Origin: JAEVZK01 sp038202925
Lineage (GTDB): Bacteria > Armatimonadota > Fimbriimonadia > Fimbriimonadales > Fimbriimonadaceae
Assembly: GCA_038202925.1 (NCBI GenBank)
Contig: JBBREM010000034.1
Span: 1 to 23,969 of the forward strand
Reading direction: 5' to 3'
Length of the DNA: 23,969 bases
The translations under genes were made by a program, and so were the position numbers. Below are positions 1 through 7,294 of this stretch, one piece after another (the first letter of the stretch is position 1; every line of letters starts with the position of its first letter). Below the pieces are notes generated by a model. That model saw nothing but the letters and a program-made list of their open reading frames with translations, had not been told where the DNA came from and searched no databases.

Positions 1-92
1 ATCCCCTCCTTCGGCGGCTTTTCTGGCTTCGCCTGGGCGAGTTGCGGGGCCGCCGTTTCCGAGGAGTGGCACCAGCCCAACTTTGCAACCAC
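1..92 (-). CDS. possible 5' end of an unidentified gene (partial, runs off left edge)
   Basis: A reading frame opens on the minus strand with GTG at 92-90 and stays open for 30 codons to the window edge. Eight bases upstream of the GTG lies TATCGT (106-101, minus strand), the same -10-to-start arrangement seen at other genes in this window, and there is no Shine-Dalgarno. The predicted N-terminus begins MVAKLGWC and becomes rich in Ala, Pro, Lys and Glu, like a linker or exported low-complexity segment. No family can be recognised from 30 residues, and the frame could be chance. It would lie downstream of, and on the same strand as, the HIT gene. Confidence 0.28.
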   Translation of the reverse strand, partial: MVAKLGWCHSSETAAPQLAQAKPEKPPKEG

Positions 93-180
93 TTATCTAA
101 ACGATACGACCTACAGGCTTGCCTTCACCCCGCTGCGATTCAGTTGATCCAAAGTGCGACTGCGTCGCGCATTCCCAAAG

Positions 181-513
181 CTAGCCCGGAGGCCAGCCGA
201 GCGGACGGCCGCCGAGAAGGTGCGCATGCAAGTGCTCCACCAACTGCCCCGCGTCGATTCCCTGGTTGATCACGAGACGATAGCCATGCGTCAATCCTTC
301 CTGTTCGGCCACCTTCTTGGCTGCGTTGAGGATGAATTGGTGGTCGCCCTCCTCGGGCAATGTCGCCAAGCCAGTGATTTCCTGTTTGGGGATGATCAGG
401 ATGTGGACGGGGGCTTTGGGGTCGATATCGCGAAACGCGAGCACATGTTCATCCTCGTACACGATGTCCGCCGGGATCTCCCGGTTGATGATCTTCGTGA
501 AAATCGTCGACAT
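181..513 (-). CDS. HIT family (histidine triad) nucleotide-binding protein, HINT-like
   Basis: A 110-residue protein of the HINT branch, whose members bind purine nucleotides and hydrolyse nucleoside phosphoramidates or aminoacyl-AMP in the cytosol. The N-terminus (TIFTKIINREIPADIVYEDE) is the classic opening of the family. The C-terminal triad is H94-L-H96-A-H98 followed by LLGGRPLGWPPG, so the active site is complete and the length is normal. The ATG at 513 is preferred over an in-frame ATG at 549 because it matches the family N-terminus. Just upstream of it is CAAACT (526-521, minus strand), 7 bases from the ATG, with no clear Shine-Dalgarno, so the mRNA may be leaderless. The cellular substrate cannot be told from sequence. 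Confidence 0.93.
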   Translation of the reverse strand: MSTIFTKIINREIPADIVYEDEHVLAFRDIDPKAPVHILIIPKQEITGLATLPEEGDHQFILNAAKKVAEQEGLTHGYRLVINQGIDAGQLVEHLHAHLLGGRPLGWPPG

Positions 514-554
514 GACCCGTAGTTTGATCCAACCCGGGATCGTCATCATGATTC

Positions 555-679
555 GTCATCCTGAGCGGAAATCGAGCCTCGGCGAAGATTGCAGCCGAAG
601 GATCCCGGTATGAACGCGGGGTTGGAACCGAGATCCTTCGACTCGCGCTTCGTCACCTCGGCGCATCACTCAGAATGAC
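555..679. repeat. intergenic inverted-repeat element, copy 1 (GTCATCCTGAGC ends)
   Basis: The left end GTCATCCTGAGC (555-566) is mirrored by CTCAGAATGAC (669-679). Inside, CGAAGGATC (596-604) is mirrored by GATCCTTCG (632-640), so the whole unit can fold as a nested hairpin. It lies between the divergent HIT and acpP genes and carries no gene. Similar ends bound the elements at 8553-8759 and 20406-20516, so this is a dispersed non-coding family. It looks like a REP/MITE-type sequence; no transposase is nearby. Confidence 0.7.
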
Positions 680-691
680 GGCTCTGCGCCC

Positions 692-720
692 TTGCCTTAG
701 CTCACCGGTTTTATTAGGAT
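692..720 (+). promoter_or_regulatory. sigma-70-type promoter of acpP-fabF(-xerD)
   Basis: A -35 box TTGCCT (692-697) and a -10 box TAGGAT (715-720) are separated by exactly 17 bases, the optimal spacing. Transcription would begin near 727, giving a leader of about 33 bases with an AGG-containing weak ribosome site (742-746) before the acpP ATG at 760. Confidence 0.55.
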
Positions 721-759
721 AGAAGCGCCCCACCGGGCAAAGCAGGTAATGTCAAAGCC

Positions 760-1002
760 ATGTCGCAGGACATTCTGAATCGCGTCAAAAAGGTTACCGT
801 CGAAGAGCTGGGGGTTAAGGAAGAGGAAGTCACCGAGACGTCTTCGTTCCAGGAGGACCTCGGGGCCGACTCGCTGGATGTTGTCGAGCTTGTCATGGCA
901 CTTGAGGATGAGTTCGGCATTGACATCCCGGATGAGGAAGTCGGCGAGATCAAGACCGTCGGCGATGCGGTCTCCTACATTACGAAGAAGCAGACCGGCT
1001 AA
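760..1002 (+). CDS. acpP: acyl carrier protein
   Basis: An 80-residue acidic protein, the carrier on which fatty acids are elongated in the cytosol as thioesters of a 4'-phosphopantetheine arm. The attachment site is Ser38 in the motif GADSLD, followed by the conserved helix VVELVMALEDEFGIDIPDEE. Length and sequence are typical of AcpP. It is followed without a gap by fabF (TAA at 1000-1002, ATG at 1003), the usual acpP-fabF pair, and is preceded by the promoter at 692-720. Confidence 0.97.
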   Translation: MSQDILNRVKKVTVEELGVKEEEVTETSSFQEDLGADSLDVVELVMALEDEFGIDIPDEEVGEIKTVGDAVSYITKKQTG

Positions 1003-2250
1003 ATGAGCGGTCGGCCCGCTCCCTCGGGCCGGGTCGTCGTCACGGGCATCGGCGGCGTGACGCCACTCGGTACCGGAATCGACGTCTTCTGGCCTCGGAT
1101 GCTTGCCGGCGAGAACGGCATCGGCCCGATCACGCTCGTCGACTCGAGCGAATACACCACGCGCATTGCCGGCGAGGTCAAGGATTTCAATCCCGAAGAC
1201 TGGATGGACCGCAAAGAGGCGCGTCGCATCGACCGCTTCATCCAGTTCGCGTCCGGCGCCGCCCAGATGGCGATGGACGATTCGGGTTTCAAGCCAACCG
1301 AAGAAGAGGCCGAAGAGTTTGGTGTCCTCATTGGCTCGGGCATCGGAGGGCTTACCTTCCTCGGCGAGCAGCATCGCCGCCAGATCGAGGATGGCCCCTC
1401 CAAGGTTTCACCGTTCCTCGTCCCCTACATGATTCCCGACATGGCGAGCGGCTGGGTTTCGATTCAGCACAAGCTCAAAGGGCCGAACTCATGCGTGGTC
1501 ACCGCCTGTTCGACCGGCGCTAATGCGATCGGCGACGCCTACCACATCATCAAGCGCGGCGACGCGATCGCGATGCTCGCCGGCGGCACCGAGGCCCCGA
1601 TCAATGAATTGGGACTTGGAGGCTTTTGCGCCGCCCGCGCGATGAGCCAAAGCAACGACGATCCCGCCCATGCCTCGCGCCCGTTTGACAAGGACCGCGA
1701 TGGCTTTGTCATGGCGGAGGGCGCGGCCGTCCTGGTTCTCGAAGATCTCGACCACGCCAAGGCTCGCGGAGCCAAGATTTATGCCGAGATCATCGGCTAC
1801 GGCATGAGCGGCGACGCCTTCCACATCACCCAGCCGGATCCTGAAGGCGATGGCGCGCGGCGATCGATGCAGATGGCCCTCCGCACTGCCGGACTGGAAA
1901 CGAAAGATATCGGCTACATCAACGCGCACGGCACCTCGACCTTCTACAACGACAAGAACGAAACGTCGGCGATTAAAAAGGTCTTCGGCGATACCGTGCC
2001 GCCGGTGAGCTCAACGAAGTCGATGATCGGGCACTCTCTAGGCGCAGCCGGAGCGATCGAGGCGTTAGTCTGCATTCTCGCCATGCGCGACGGCATCCTG
2101 CCGCCCACCATTAACTACACGACGCCTGATCCCGATTGCGACCTGGACTACATACCGAATCAGGCGCGAAAGGAGTCCGTAAAGGTCTGCCTTTCAAACT
2201 CGTTCGGATTCGGCGGCCACAATGTGTCCTTGATCATTCGGGGCGTCTAG
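1003..2250 (+). CDS. fabF: beta-ketoacyl-[acyl carrier protein] synthase II
   Basis: A 415-residue KAS II condensing enzyme that joins malonyl-ACP to a growing acyl-ACP in fatty-acid elongation. The thiolase-fold catalytic triad is intact: Cys169 in VVTACSTGA, His309 in NAHGTST and His344 in GHSLGAAG, with the conserved Lys339 of STKS. The C-terminus carries the expected NSFGFGGHN loop. The ATG directly abuts the acpP stop, so translation is probably coupled. Length matches FabF, and KAS I (FabB) is less likely given the acpP linkage. Confidence 0.97.
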   Translation: MSGRPAPSGRVVVTGIGGVTPLGTGIDVFWPRMLAGENGIGPITLVDSSEYTTRIAGEVKDFNPEDWMDRKEARRIDRFIQFASGAAQMAMDDSGFKPTEEEAEEFGVLIGSGIGGLTFLGEQHRRQIEDGPSKVSPFLVPYMIPDMASGWVSIQHKLKGPNSCVVTACSTGANAIGDAYHIIKRGDAIAMLAGGTEAPINELGLGGFCAARAMSQSNDDPAHASRPFDKDRDGFVMAEGAAVLVLEDLDHAKARGAKIYAEIIGYGMSGDAFHITQPDPEGDGARRSMQMALRTAGLETKDIGYINAHGTSTFYNDKNETSAIKKVFGDTVPPVSSTKSMIGHSLGAAGAIEALVCILAMRDGILPPTINYTTPDPDCDLDYIPNQARKESVKVCLSNSFGFGGHNVSLIIRGV

Positions 2251-2275
2251 CAGTTGCCAAGCGTCAAGATTAACG

Positions 2276-3136
2276 GTGAACGCGCTCGACGCCCATATCC
2301 AGGCCTTTCTCGACCACCTTGGCTCGCGCCGCTCGCCTCACACGGTCCGCTCGTACGGCTCCGACCTGGCTCAGCTCAGTGCGTGCCTCCAGGGCCAATT
2401 CGACCTCTCGCCATCCAAGCTGCGGCTATATTTGCGCAAGCACGGCACGTCTCCGATTACCCGCGCCAGAAAGCTGAGCTCGTTGCGCACCTTCGTCAAA
2501 TATCTTAAACAAGCCGGGCTTCTCGATACCGACCCGACAGAATCGCTTGAAGCGCCGATCCGGCGCAAGACGCTTCCCAAAGCGCTCAGCCAAGAACAAG
2601 CGACCGAACTGCTGGATCAGGCGGACACCGGCCGAACCCCTTTACGCGACCGCGCACTGCTCGAATTGATGTATGCCGCCGGGATACGGGCCTCCGAGGT
2701 CGTGGGCGTCAACCTTACGGATATCGATTTCGCGGAAGGAACGATCTTGATCAGGGGGAAAGGCAATAAGCAGCGCGTCGCCCTCTTCGGGCAAACCTGC
2801 AAAGGTGCCCTCGCGGATTACCTTGAAGGCGAGCGAATCGCTCCCAAGGAAGGCGACGCGCTGTACACAAATCCCGAGGGCAGGCGTTTATCGACGCGTT
2901 CTGTCCAAAACGTGGTCAAGCGATGGGCGCTGCGCGCCGGGCTGTCTCCGGACGTGTCTCCCCACACGCTGCGCCATAGCTTCGCCACGCACATGCTCGA
3001 CCACGGCGCCGATCTCAAGTCCGTGCAACAGCTCCTCGGCCATGAGAGCCTTGCCACGACGCAAATCTACACGCACATCAGCATCGAGCGTCTGAAAAAG
3101 ACGGTCGAGGACGCCCATCCCCGGTCCCAGCCCTAG
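2276..3136 (+). CDS. xerD: tyrosine recombinase, XerC/XerD type
   Basis: A 286-residue site-specific recombinase of the Xer type, which resolves chromosome dimers at dif sites. The N-terminal SAM-like DNA-binding domain covers about residues 1-90. The catalytic domain has all six active residues: Arg138 (AAGIRASEV), Lys162 (GKGNKQ), His230 and Arg233 (HTLRHSFATH), His256 (LLGHES) and the nucleophile Tyr265 (TQIYTHIS). It starts with GTG, 25 bases after fabF and without a strong Shine-Dalgarno, so it is probably cotranscribed with acpP-fabF. Its stop overlaps that of the converging gene. XerC versus XerD cannot be settled here. No integrase-type neighbours or att-like repeats are visible, so a chromosomal role is favoured over phage. 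Confidence 0.9.
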   Translation: MNALDAHIQAFLDHLGSRRSPHTVRSYGSDLAQLSACLQGQFDLSPSKLRLYLRKHGTSPITRARKLSSLRTFVKYLKQAGLLDTDPTESLEAPIRRKTLPKALSQEQATELLDQADTGRTPLRDRALLELMYAAGIRASEVVGVNLTDIDFAEGTILIRGKGNKQRVALFGQTCKGALADYLEGERIAPKEGDALYTNPEGRRLSTRSVQNVVKRWALRAGLSPDVSPHTLRHSFATHMLDHGADLKSVQQLLGHESLATTQIYTHISIERLKKTVEDAHPRSQP

Positions 3137-3498
3137 ATCCAAGTGGATGCGCGGCGGAAAATTTTCTCCGTCACCGGGCGCCGCACATGCCCGAAGACGA
3201 AGTCCGGCCACCCGGTCATGAAATCGAGTTCGTATTCGTCAGGGGCGGCGATGAGAACGAGAGGGATGCGGGCGGCGACGTCGTTGTCCATCTTCGCCAT
3301 AGCGAACTCCTCGTATCCGGCGATCTTATGCGGCTCGCGCAAGGTCGCCAGCAGGTCGACAAAAAACATGTCCACCCCCTCGCAGCGTTGCAGCGCTTCC
3401 TGCCAGTCGCTGAACACGGCAAGCTCGTCCGAAGGATGAAAGCCATTGCGCGCCGCTTCCTCGATCTCGCTTTCCTTGGTAACCAAAACAAATTTCAT
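3133..3498 (-). CDS. small protein resembling a degenerate response-regulator receiver domain
   Basis: A 121-residue acidic protein with no output domain. Alternating strands and helices (KFVLVTKE, VDMFFVDLL, PLVLIAAPDE, FGHVRRPV) resemble a CheY-like fold. Asp48 sits where the phosphorylated Asp would be (MFFVD), but the usual acidic pair after strand 1 is missing (VTKES), and Arg-Arg-Pro stands where Lys-Pro is expected. If it is a receiver, it is a pseudo-receiver. The start ATG has a good ribosome site (AAGGA, about 6 bases upstream). The gene converges on xerD, and the two stop codons share the palindrome CTAG. The coding call is firm; the fold assignment is tentative. Confidence 0.72.
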   Translation of the reverse strand: MKFVLVTKESEIEEAARNGFHPSDELAVFSDWQEALQRCEGVDMFFVDLLATLREPHKIAGYEEFAMAKMDNDVAARIPLVLIAAPDEYELDFMTGWPDFVFGHVRRPVTEKIFRRASTWI

Positions 3499-3561
3499 CG
3501 CGATCCTTGCACCCTCAGCTTACACGCGCTTCGACCTTTTTTCCAGATCACTTCCGAGTCA

Positions 3562-3590
3562 GGAACGGAACGTTGGTCCCAACTGTCTTA
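3562..3590 (+). promoter_or_regulatory. candidate ECF-type promoter upstream of the sigma factor gene
   Basis: GGAAC (3562-3566, repeated at 3567-3571) followed 18 bases later by GTCTTA (3585-3590) resembles the GGAAC/GTC promoter style of ECF sigma factors and would allow autoregulation. A separate sigma-70-like -10, TAAAAT (3605-3610), has no convincing -35. Only one site of each kind is seen, so this is weak. Confidence 0.3.
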
Positions 3591-3655
3591 TTCTTTGGAC
3601 GTGGTAAAATGATTGCCGACGCAACCAATAACGACGCAAACAACGAAGGAAGAAG

Positions 3656-4252
3656 ATGAGCACTGCGCTAGTGGAGTCGAGACCGGCCATACAGGACTAC
3701 GAGAAAAGGGCTTTTGAGCGCCTCATGGGCGAGACGGAAACCCGCGCCTACTCGATGGCCTTGCAGCTGACCCGCAACAAGTCCGACGCCGAAGATCTGG
3801 TGCAAGACACTATCGTCAAGGCTTGGCGACGGTTTGACAGCTACCTTCCCGGCCGCCCGTTCCTGAACTGGCTGCTGCGCATCATGCAGCGCACATACCT
3901 CGACACGTTACGCCGCAACAATCCAATCCGCAGGGCCGAGTCTCTGAACTCGATGATTAGCCCATCGGACGGCGAAGTGCAGGAGATACAGATCGAAGAT
4001 GGAGCGCCATCAGCCGAGGCTCAAACCGAGCACAAAGAGCTGAGCGAGGGCATTCACCAAGCGTTGGCGAAGCTGCCGGAGCTGTACCGGGTGGCGATCG
4101 AGATGTGCGACTTCGAAGCGCTGAGCTATCACGAGATCGCGGAGCGGCAGGGCACAACCATCGGCACGATCCGGTCTCGAATCCATCGCGGAAGAAAGAT
4201 GCTGCGGGACATCATCGTGCGCGACTACCCGCAGCTAGTCGCCGAAGACTAA
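3656..4252 (+). CDS. ECF-subfamily RNA polymerase sigma factor
   Basis: A 198-residue sigma factor with only regions 2 and 4, as in the extracytoplasmic-function group. Region 2 (about 22-88) includes SDAEDLVQDTIVKAWRRF, and region 4 (about 132-186) includes LPELYRVAIEMCDFEALSYHEIAE and the recognition helix GTTIGTIRSRIHRGRK. The linker (about 95-130) is acidic and rather long. The ATG has a strong Shine-Dalgarno (AAGGAAG, 3645-3651). No zinc-finger anti-sigma gene follows; instead a small single-pass membrane protein does. The target regulon and the activating signal are unknown. Confidence 0.93.
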   Translation: MSTALVESRPAIQDYEKRAFERLMGETETRAYSMALQLTRNKSDAEDLVQDTIVKAWRRFDSYLPGRPFLNWLLRIMQRTYLDTLRRNNPIRRAESLNSMISPSDGEVQEIQIEDGAPSAEAQTEHKELSEGIHQALAKLPELYRVAIEMCDFEALSYHEIAERQGTTIGTIRSRIHRGRKMLRDIIVRDYPQLVAED

Positions 4253-4314
4253 CCGCAGTCGAGAGCGTAACCTCACGGGTTGATGTATCATCTAAGCAAC
4301 CGGGCCAACTTGCC

Positions 4315-4629
4315 ATGAAAAACCAGAACGACATCATTTTTACGATCGTAGCCATCCTGATTTGCGCGATCGTCGTAGGCGTAAGCTTTGGCACAAAGAA
4401 GGAGCCCATTCAGCCACCGGCGCCTGCTCCAGTTACGACGTCGGACCCGGTGATGCCGACGGCGGTTCAGCCGGTGATGACCAACGGCCTCGGAGGAGGC
4501 TCCGCAACTGGTGGGCCAGGTGGTGGCGGTGGTGGCATGGTTGGCGGCGGCGGCGGCGCTCCCGGCATCCCGGGCGGACCCAACAAGGGCAAGAGCGCGG
4601 GCGGCCTCAGCACAACCCCTGCCGGCTAG
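4315..4629 (+). CDS. small single-pass membrane protein with Pro/Gly-rich tail
   Basis: A 104-residue protein of unknown function. Residues about 7-26 (IIFTIVAILICAIVVGVSFG) form one membrane helix. The rest is a Pro-rich stretch (PPAPAPV) followed by a long Gly-rich segment interrupted by single Met, Val and Pro residues. A longer in-frame extension upstream overlaps the sigma gene and is unlikely. The ATG at 4315 is chosen because it begins a clean Lys-Asn-Gln head before the helix. TATCAT (4286-4291) could serve as its own -10. Its position 62 bases after the ECF sigma gene makes a role as a membrane partner possible, but no anti-sigma motif is visible. Confidence 0.68.
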   Translation: MKNQNDIIFTIVAILICAIVVGVSFGTKKEPIQPPAPAPVTTSDPVMPTAVQPVMTNGLGGGSATGGPGGGGGGMVGGGGGAPGIPGGPNKGKSAGGLSTTPAG

Positions 4630-4682
4630 CGAACTCCGACGTAGGATAAGATGGCTCCACCCTACGGGAGCTACCTCTTTCT

Positions 4683-4949
4683 ATGCCCGCGCCTGCCGTA
4701 CTCAACGTTGGCTTCTACAACTATGTTGTGACTGATAAGATCGTCGCGCTGGTTAGCAGCGAATCCGCGCCGATGCGACGCCTCGTCCAAGGGCTGCGAA
4801 AGAGCGCGAGCGTCATCGACGCGACTCAGGGCCGACGCACCAAGTCGATCATCTTCACCACCGGCCCAGCCGTAGTCCTTTCCGCGATCTCGCAGGAGAC
4901 CCTCGCAAAACGGCTGAGCAGCGGCGAACTCGTGGGCGATGAGGAGTAA
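4683..4949 (+). CDS. remA: RemA-like DNA-binding regulatory protein (DUF370 family)
   Basis: An 88-residue protein that aligns along its whole length with my recollection of Bacillus subtilis RemA, the ring-forming DNA-binding activator of matrix and osmoprotection genes. Conserved blocks are LNVGFYN near the N-terminus, SSESAPMRRLVQ (residues about 25-36), DATQGRRTKSII (about 46-57) and VVLSAISQETLAKRL. The GRRT arginines used for DNA contact in RemA are kept, while the residue matching RemA Arg18 appears to be Lys19. A GGGAG ribosome site lies about 14 bases upstream, and TAAGAT (4647-4652) is a possible -10. The gene overlaps mreB by 11 bases, whereas DUF370 genes often sit next to gmk. 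Its targets here are unknown. Confidence 0.85.
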   Translation: MPAPAVLNVGFYNYVVTDKIVALVSSESAPMRRLVQGLRKSASVIDATQGRRTKSIIFTTGPAVVLSAISQETLAKRLSSGELVGDEE

Positions 4950-5988
4950 CTGGCGCGGTCTGTTCTCCCAGTTCAGCCGCGATATCGGCATCGATATGGG
5001 GACTGCCAACACGCTCGTCTATGTGGGAGGGCGCGGCATCGTCCTTCGCGAGCCAAGCGTCATCGCGGTCAGCCGCGAGGATGGCCATGTCATCAGCGTT
5101 GGCGAGGACGCCAAGCGGATGTTGGGCCGAACGCCTGCCACCATCGAGGCGATCCGTCCGCTGCGTGACGGCGTCATCGCCGATTACGTGCATACCGAGA
5201 AGATGCTCGAGCATTTTATCGGCCGCGTTTCGAACAGGTTTCTCTTGCGCAAAACGGTTGTCGTGGGGGTGCCGAGCGGAGCAACGGAGGTCGAGCGCCG
5301 GGCCGTCCAGGAAGCCACAAGGAACGCCGGCGCAACTCACGCCTATGTCATTGAGGAGCCGCTTGCGGCGGCGGTCGGAGCCGGTCTTGTCCTGAATGAG
5401 CCGAAAGGCTCGATCATCGTCGATATCGGGGGCGGAACGACCGAGGTCGCCATCATCTCCATGGGCGGGGTGGTGCATTCACATTCACTGCGCATCGGAG
5501 GCGACGAGTTGGATGATGCGGTGGCCGCATACGCGCGGCGCGCTCACCATCTGTACATTGGCGAGAGGACCAGCGAGCGCGCCAAGATCGAAATCGGAAG
5601 CGTTAGGCCATTGCCGAAAGAGCTGACTGCGGAAATAAAGGGCCGCGATCTCGGCACGGGATTGCCCAAAGCCGTCACGATAACCAGCGAAGAATTGCGG
5701 CTGGCCATCGAGGAACCGATCAATGCGATCGTGGAAGCGGTGAAGCTGACGCTCGAGGCAGCGCCACCGGAGTTGGCGGCGGATGCGATGGACCAGGGAA
5801 TCACTCTGGCGGGCGGCGGTGCGCTCCTGCGCGGCATGGCCGATCTTCTCGCCGAGCACACGCTCATGCGGGTGCGGGTAGCGAAGGATCCGCTGGCCTG
5901 CGTCGTTTTGGGGGCCGGCATGGTCGCCGAGCAGATGCACGACAACCCGACGATCCGACGGATGGTCGAGAGGGCAAGCCTCTATTGA
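4939..5988 (+). CDS. mreB: rod shape-determining protein MreB
   Basis: A 349-residue actin-like ATPase that polymerises under the inner membrane and guides cell-wall elongation. The actin signatures are in order: phosphate-1 DIGIDMGTANTLVY (residues about 15-28), phosphate-2 IIVDIGGGTTEVAII and the adenosine motif LAGGGALLRG near the C-terminus, plus the MreB-typical RIGGDELDDA. Length is normal for MreB. The ATG lies inside the end of remA (11-base overlap), and the stop overlaps the TTG start of mreC, so the cluster is translationally coupled. Confidence 0.97.
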   Translation: MRSNWRGLFSQFSRDIGIDMGTANTLVYVGGRGIVLREPSVIAVSREDGHVISVGEDAKRMLGRTPATIEAIRPLRDGVIADYVHTEKMLEHFIGRVSNRFLLRKTVVVGVPSGATEVERRAVQEATRNAGATHAYVIEEPLAAAVGAGLVLNEPKGSIIVDIGGGTTEVAIISMGGVVHSHSLRIGGDELDDAVAAYARRAHHLYIGERTSERAKIEIGSVRPLPKELTAEIKGRDLGTGLPKAVTITSEELRLAIEEPINAIVEAVKLTLEAAPPELAADAMDQGITLAGGGALLRGMADLLAEHTLMRVRVAKDPLACVVLGAGMVAEQMHDNPTIRRMVERASLY

Positions 5989-6803
5989 AGCGCCAACGCC
6001 GCGAGATCGCGCTCCTGATCGGGCTCGCAGCCCTTGGATTTCTCCTGGCTCACTTCCAATCAGCCGCGCGCGCCGCGGGAAGCACCGACACCGTTTCAAG
6101 CATGGTTCGGCAACTCATTGCGCCTCCGGCAAGAGGATTGAGCGCAATCGCCGACCTCGCGGGTGATTCGACCAGGGCGCTCGCAAATGGACGCAGGCTC
6201 GAAGAGGAAAACAAGCGGCTTCGGCAGTTCGAGGCGGCCGCCAACCGGTTTCAGTCAACCATCGACTCGATGCAGCAGGAGATCGACAGTCTGCGCAAAC
6301 TCGGGCATTGGGATCGCTCTCCGGGCCGGGAAAAGGTCGCCGCCGACGTCATCGGCATCTTCCCCCACGAGAGCCGGATCACGCTAAACGTGGGCCTCGA
6401 TCACGGGCTGAAGCGGGGGATGCCAGTGGCCACATATGAGGGTCTCGTGGGGCGAATCGAGACCGTCGATAGGTCGACCTCCCAGGCGCTGCTGATCACC
6501 TCGACCTCGCTGGGCAGCCGGATCGGTGCGCTCATCCAGCGCGCACCGCCTAACGTGCCGCCCGCCGGTCTGATCCGAGGCACCGGGCCAGCCTTGCTGA
6601 CCCTCGAACTCGCGGACCCCGCCGCGACTGTCGTGAACGGCGACACCGTCATCACAGGCGGATTCAGCGATCAGATCCCGCGAGGGATCGTGATCGGGCG
6701 GGTGATCGCCGTCCAGGATGATCCTGCATTTGGCCGGCGCACCGCGCTCGTGGCTCCTCGGGTGCTCCTTGGCAACATCCGCGAGGTGTTCGTAATCAAA
6801 TGA
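5985..6803 (+). CDS. mreC: rod shape-determining protein MreC
   Basis: A 272-residue bitopic membrane protein that links the MreB filament to periplasmic cell-wall synthases. A positively charged head (KRQRRE) precedes a membrane helix (about 7-25). A coiled coil of Glu/Arg/Gln-rich helices spans about 60-105 (RRLEEENKRLRQFEAA), followed by the beta-rich MreC domain (about 115-272) containing GLDHGLKRGMPV and GLVGRIE. The start is TTG, overlapping the mreB stop as TTGA. No alternative start in this region would keep the membrane helix. The next gene begins in an ATGA overlap. Confidence 0.94.
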   Translation: MKRQRREIALLIGLAALGFLLAHFQSAARAAGSTDTVSSMVRQLIAPPARGLSAIADLAGDSTRALANGRRLEEENKRLRQFEAAANRFQSTIDSMQQEIDSLRKLGHWDRSPGREKVAADVIGIFPHESRITLNVGLDHGLKRGMPVATYEGLVGRIETVDRSTSQALLITSTSLGSRIGALIQRAPPNVPPAGLIRGTGPALLTLELADPAATVVNGDTVITGGFSDQIPRGIVIGRVIAVQDDPAFGRRTALVAPRVLLGNIREVFVIK

Positions 6804-7294
6804 GAGGCTGGATCGGAGTCCTCGTTGCCGGAATCGTACTCTACCTAGCGGCGGCGGCGGAGCAGTCGCTTGGGCCTCGCACCCTATTCGGCGGACGGTT
6901 CGACTATCTGCTGATCGCCGTGGCCTGCGTCTGCCTCTTCACCAGCCGAAAGGGCGGCGCGGTGGCCGGCTTCTTCGCCGGACTTCTCTATGGAGCGCTC
7001 GACGGAGCGAACATGTGGCAGTACGTGCTCACGCGCACGCTCGGCGGCTACTTCATCGCGATCGTGGCGAGTGGAGGCATCGAGCGCAGCCTCTTCGCCG
7101 CCTTTCTCGCAGCCGTGTTTGCGACCATTTTCTGCCAATTGACGCTCATGTTTTTGGCGCCGCCTCCGGCAGTCCTGCCGTTCCTCTTGGATACAATCAG
7201 CACAGCGGTGTACAACGGCGTCCTCGCTATGGCCGTTTACGCTGTTCTCAACCGGATTCTTGGTCCCCGTAAGGCGGGGACGGTGCACTTTTAA
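6800..7294 (+). CDS. mreD: rod shape-determining protein MreD
   Basis: A 164-residue, very hydrophobic protein with about five membrane helices, matching the size and topology of MreD, the membrane partner of MreC in the elongasome. Sequence conservation in MreD is always low, so the call rests on length, topology and its place directly after mreC (ATGA overlap at 6800-6803). The stop overlaps the start of the next gene by one base (TAATG). The penicillin-binding protein 2 and RodA genes that commonly follow are absent from this window. Confidence 0.88.
   Translation: MRGWIGVLVAGIVLYLAAAAEQSLGPRTLFGGRFDYLLIAVACVCLFTSRKGGAVAGFFAGLLYGALDGANMWQYVLTRTLGGYFIAIVASGGIERSLFAAFLAAVFATIFCQLTLMFLAPPPAVLPFLLDTISTAVYNGVLAMAVYAVLNRILGPRKAGTVHF

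Noticed and set aside
2276..3136. The tyrosine recombinase as a sign of an integrated element
   Set aside because: Flanking genes are housekeeping, there are no att-like repeats or phage genes, and the sequence fits chromosomal XerC/D.
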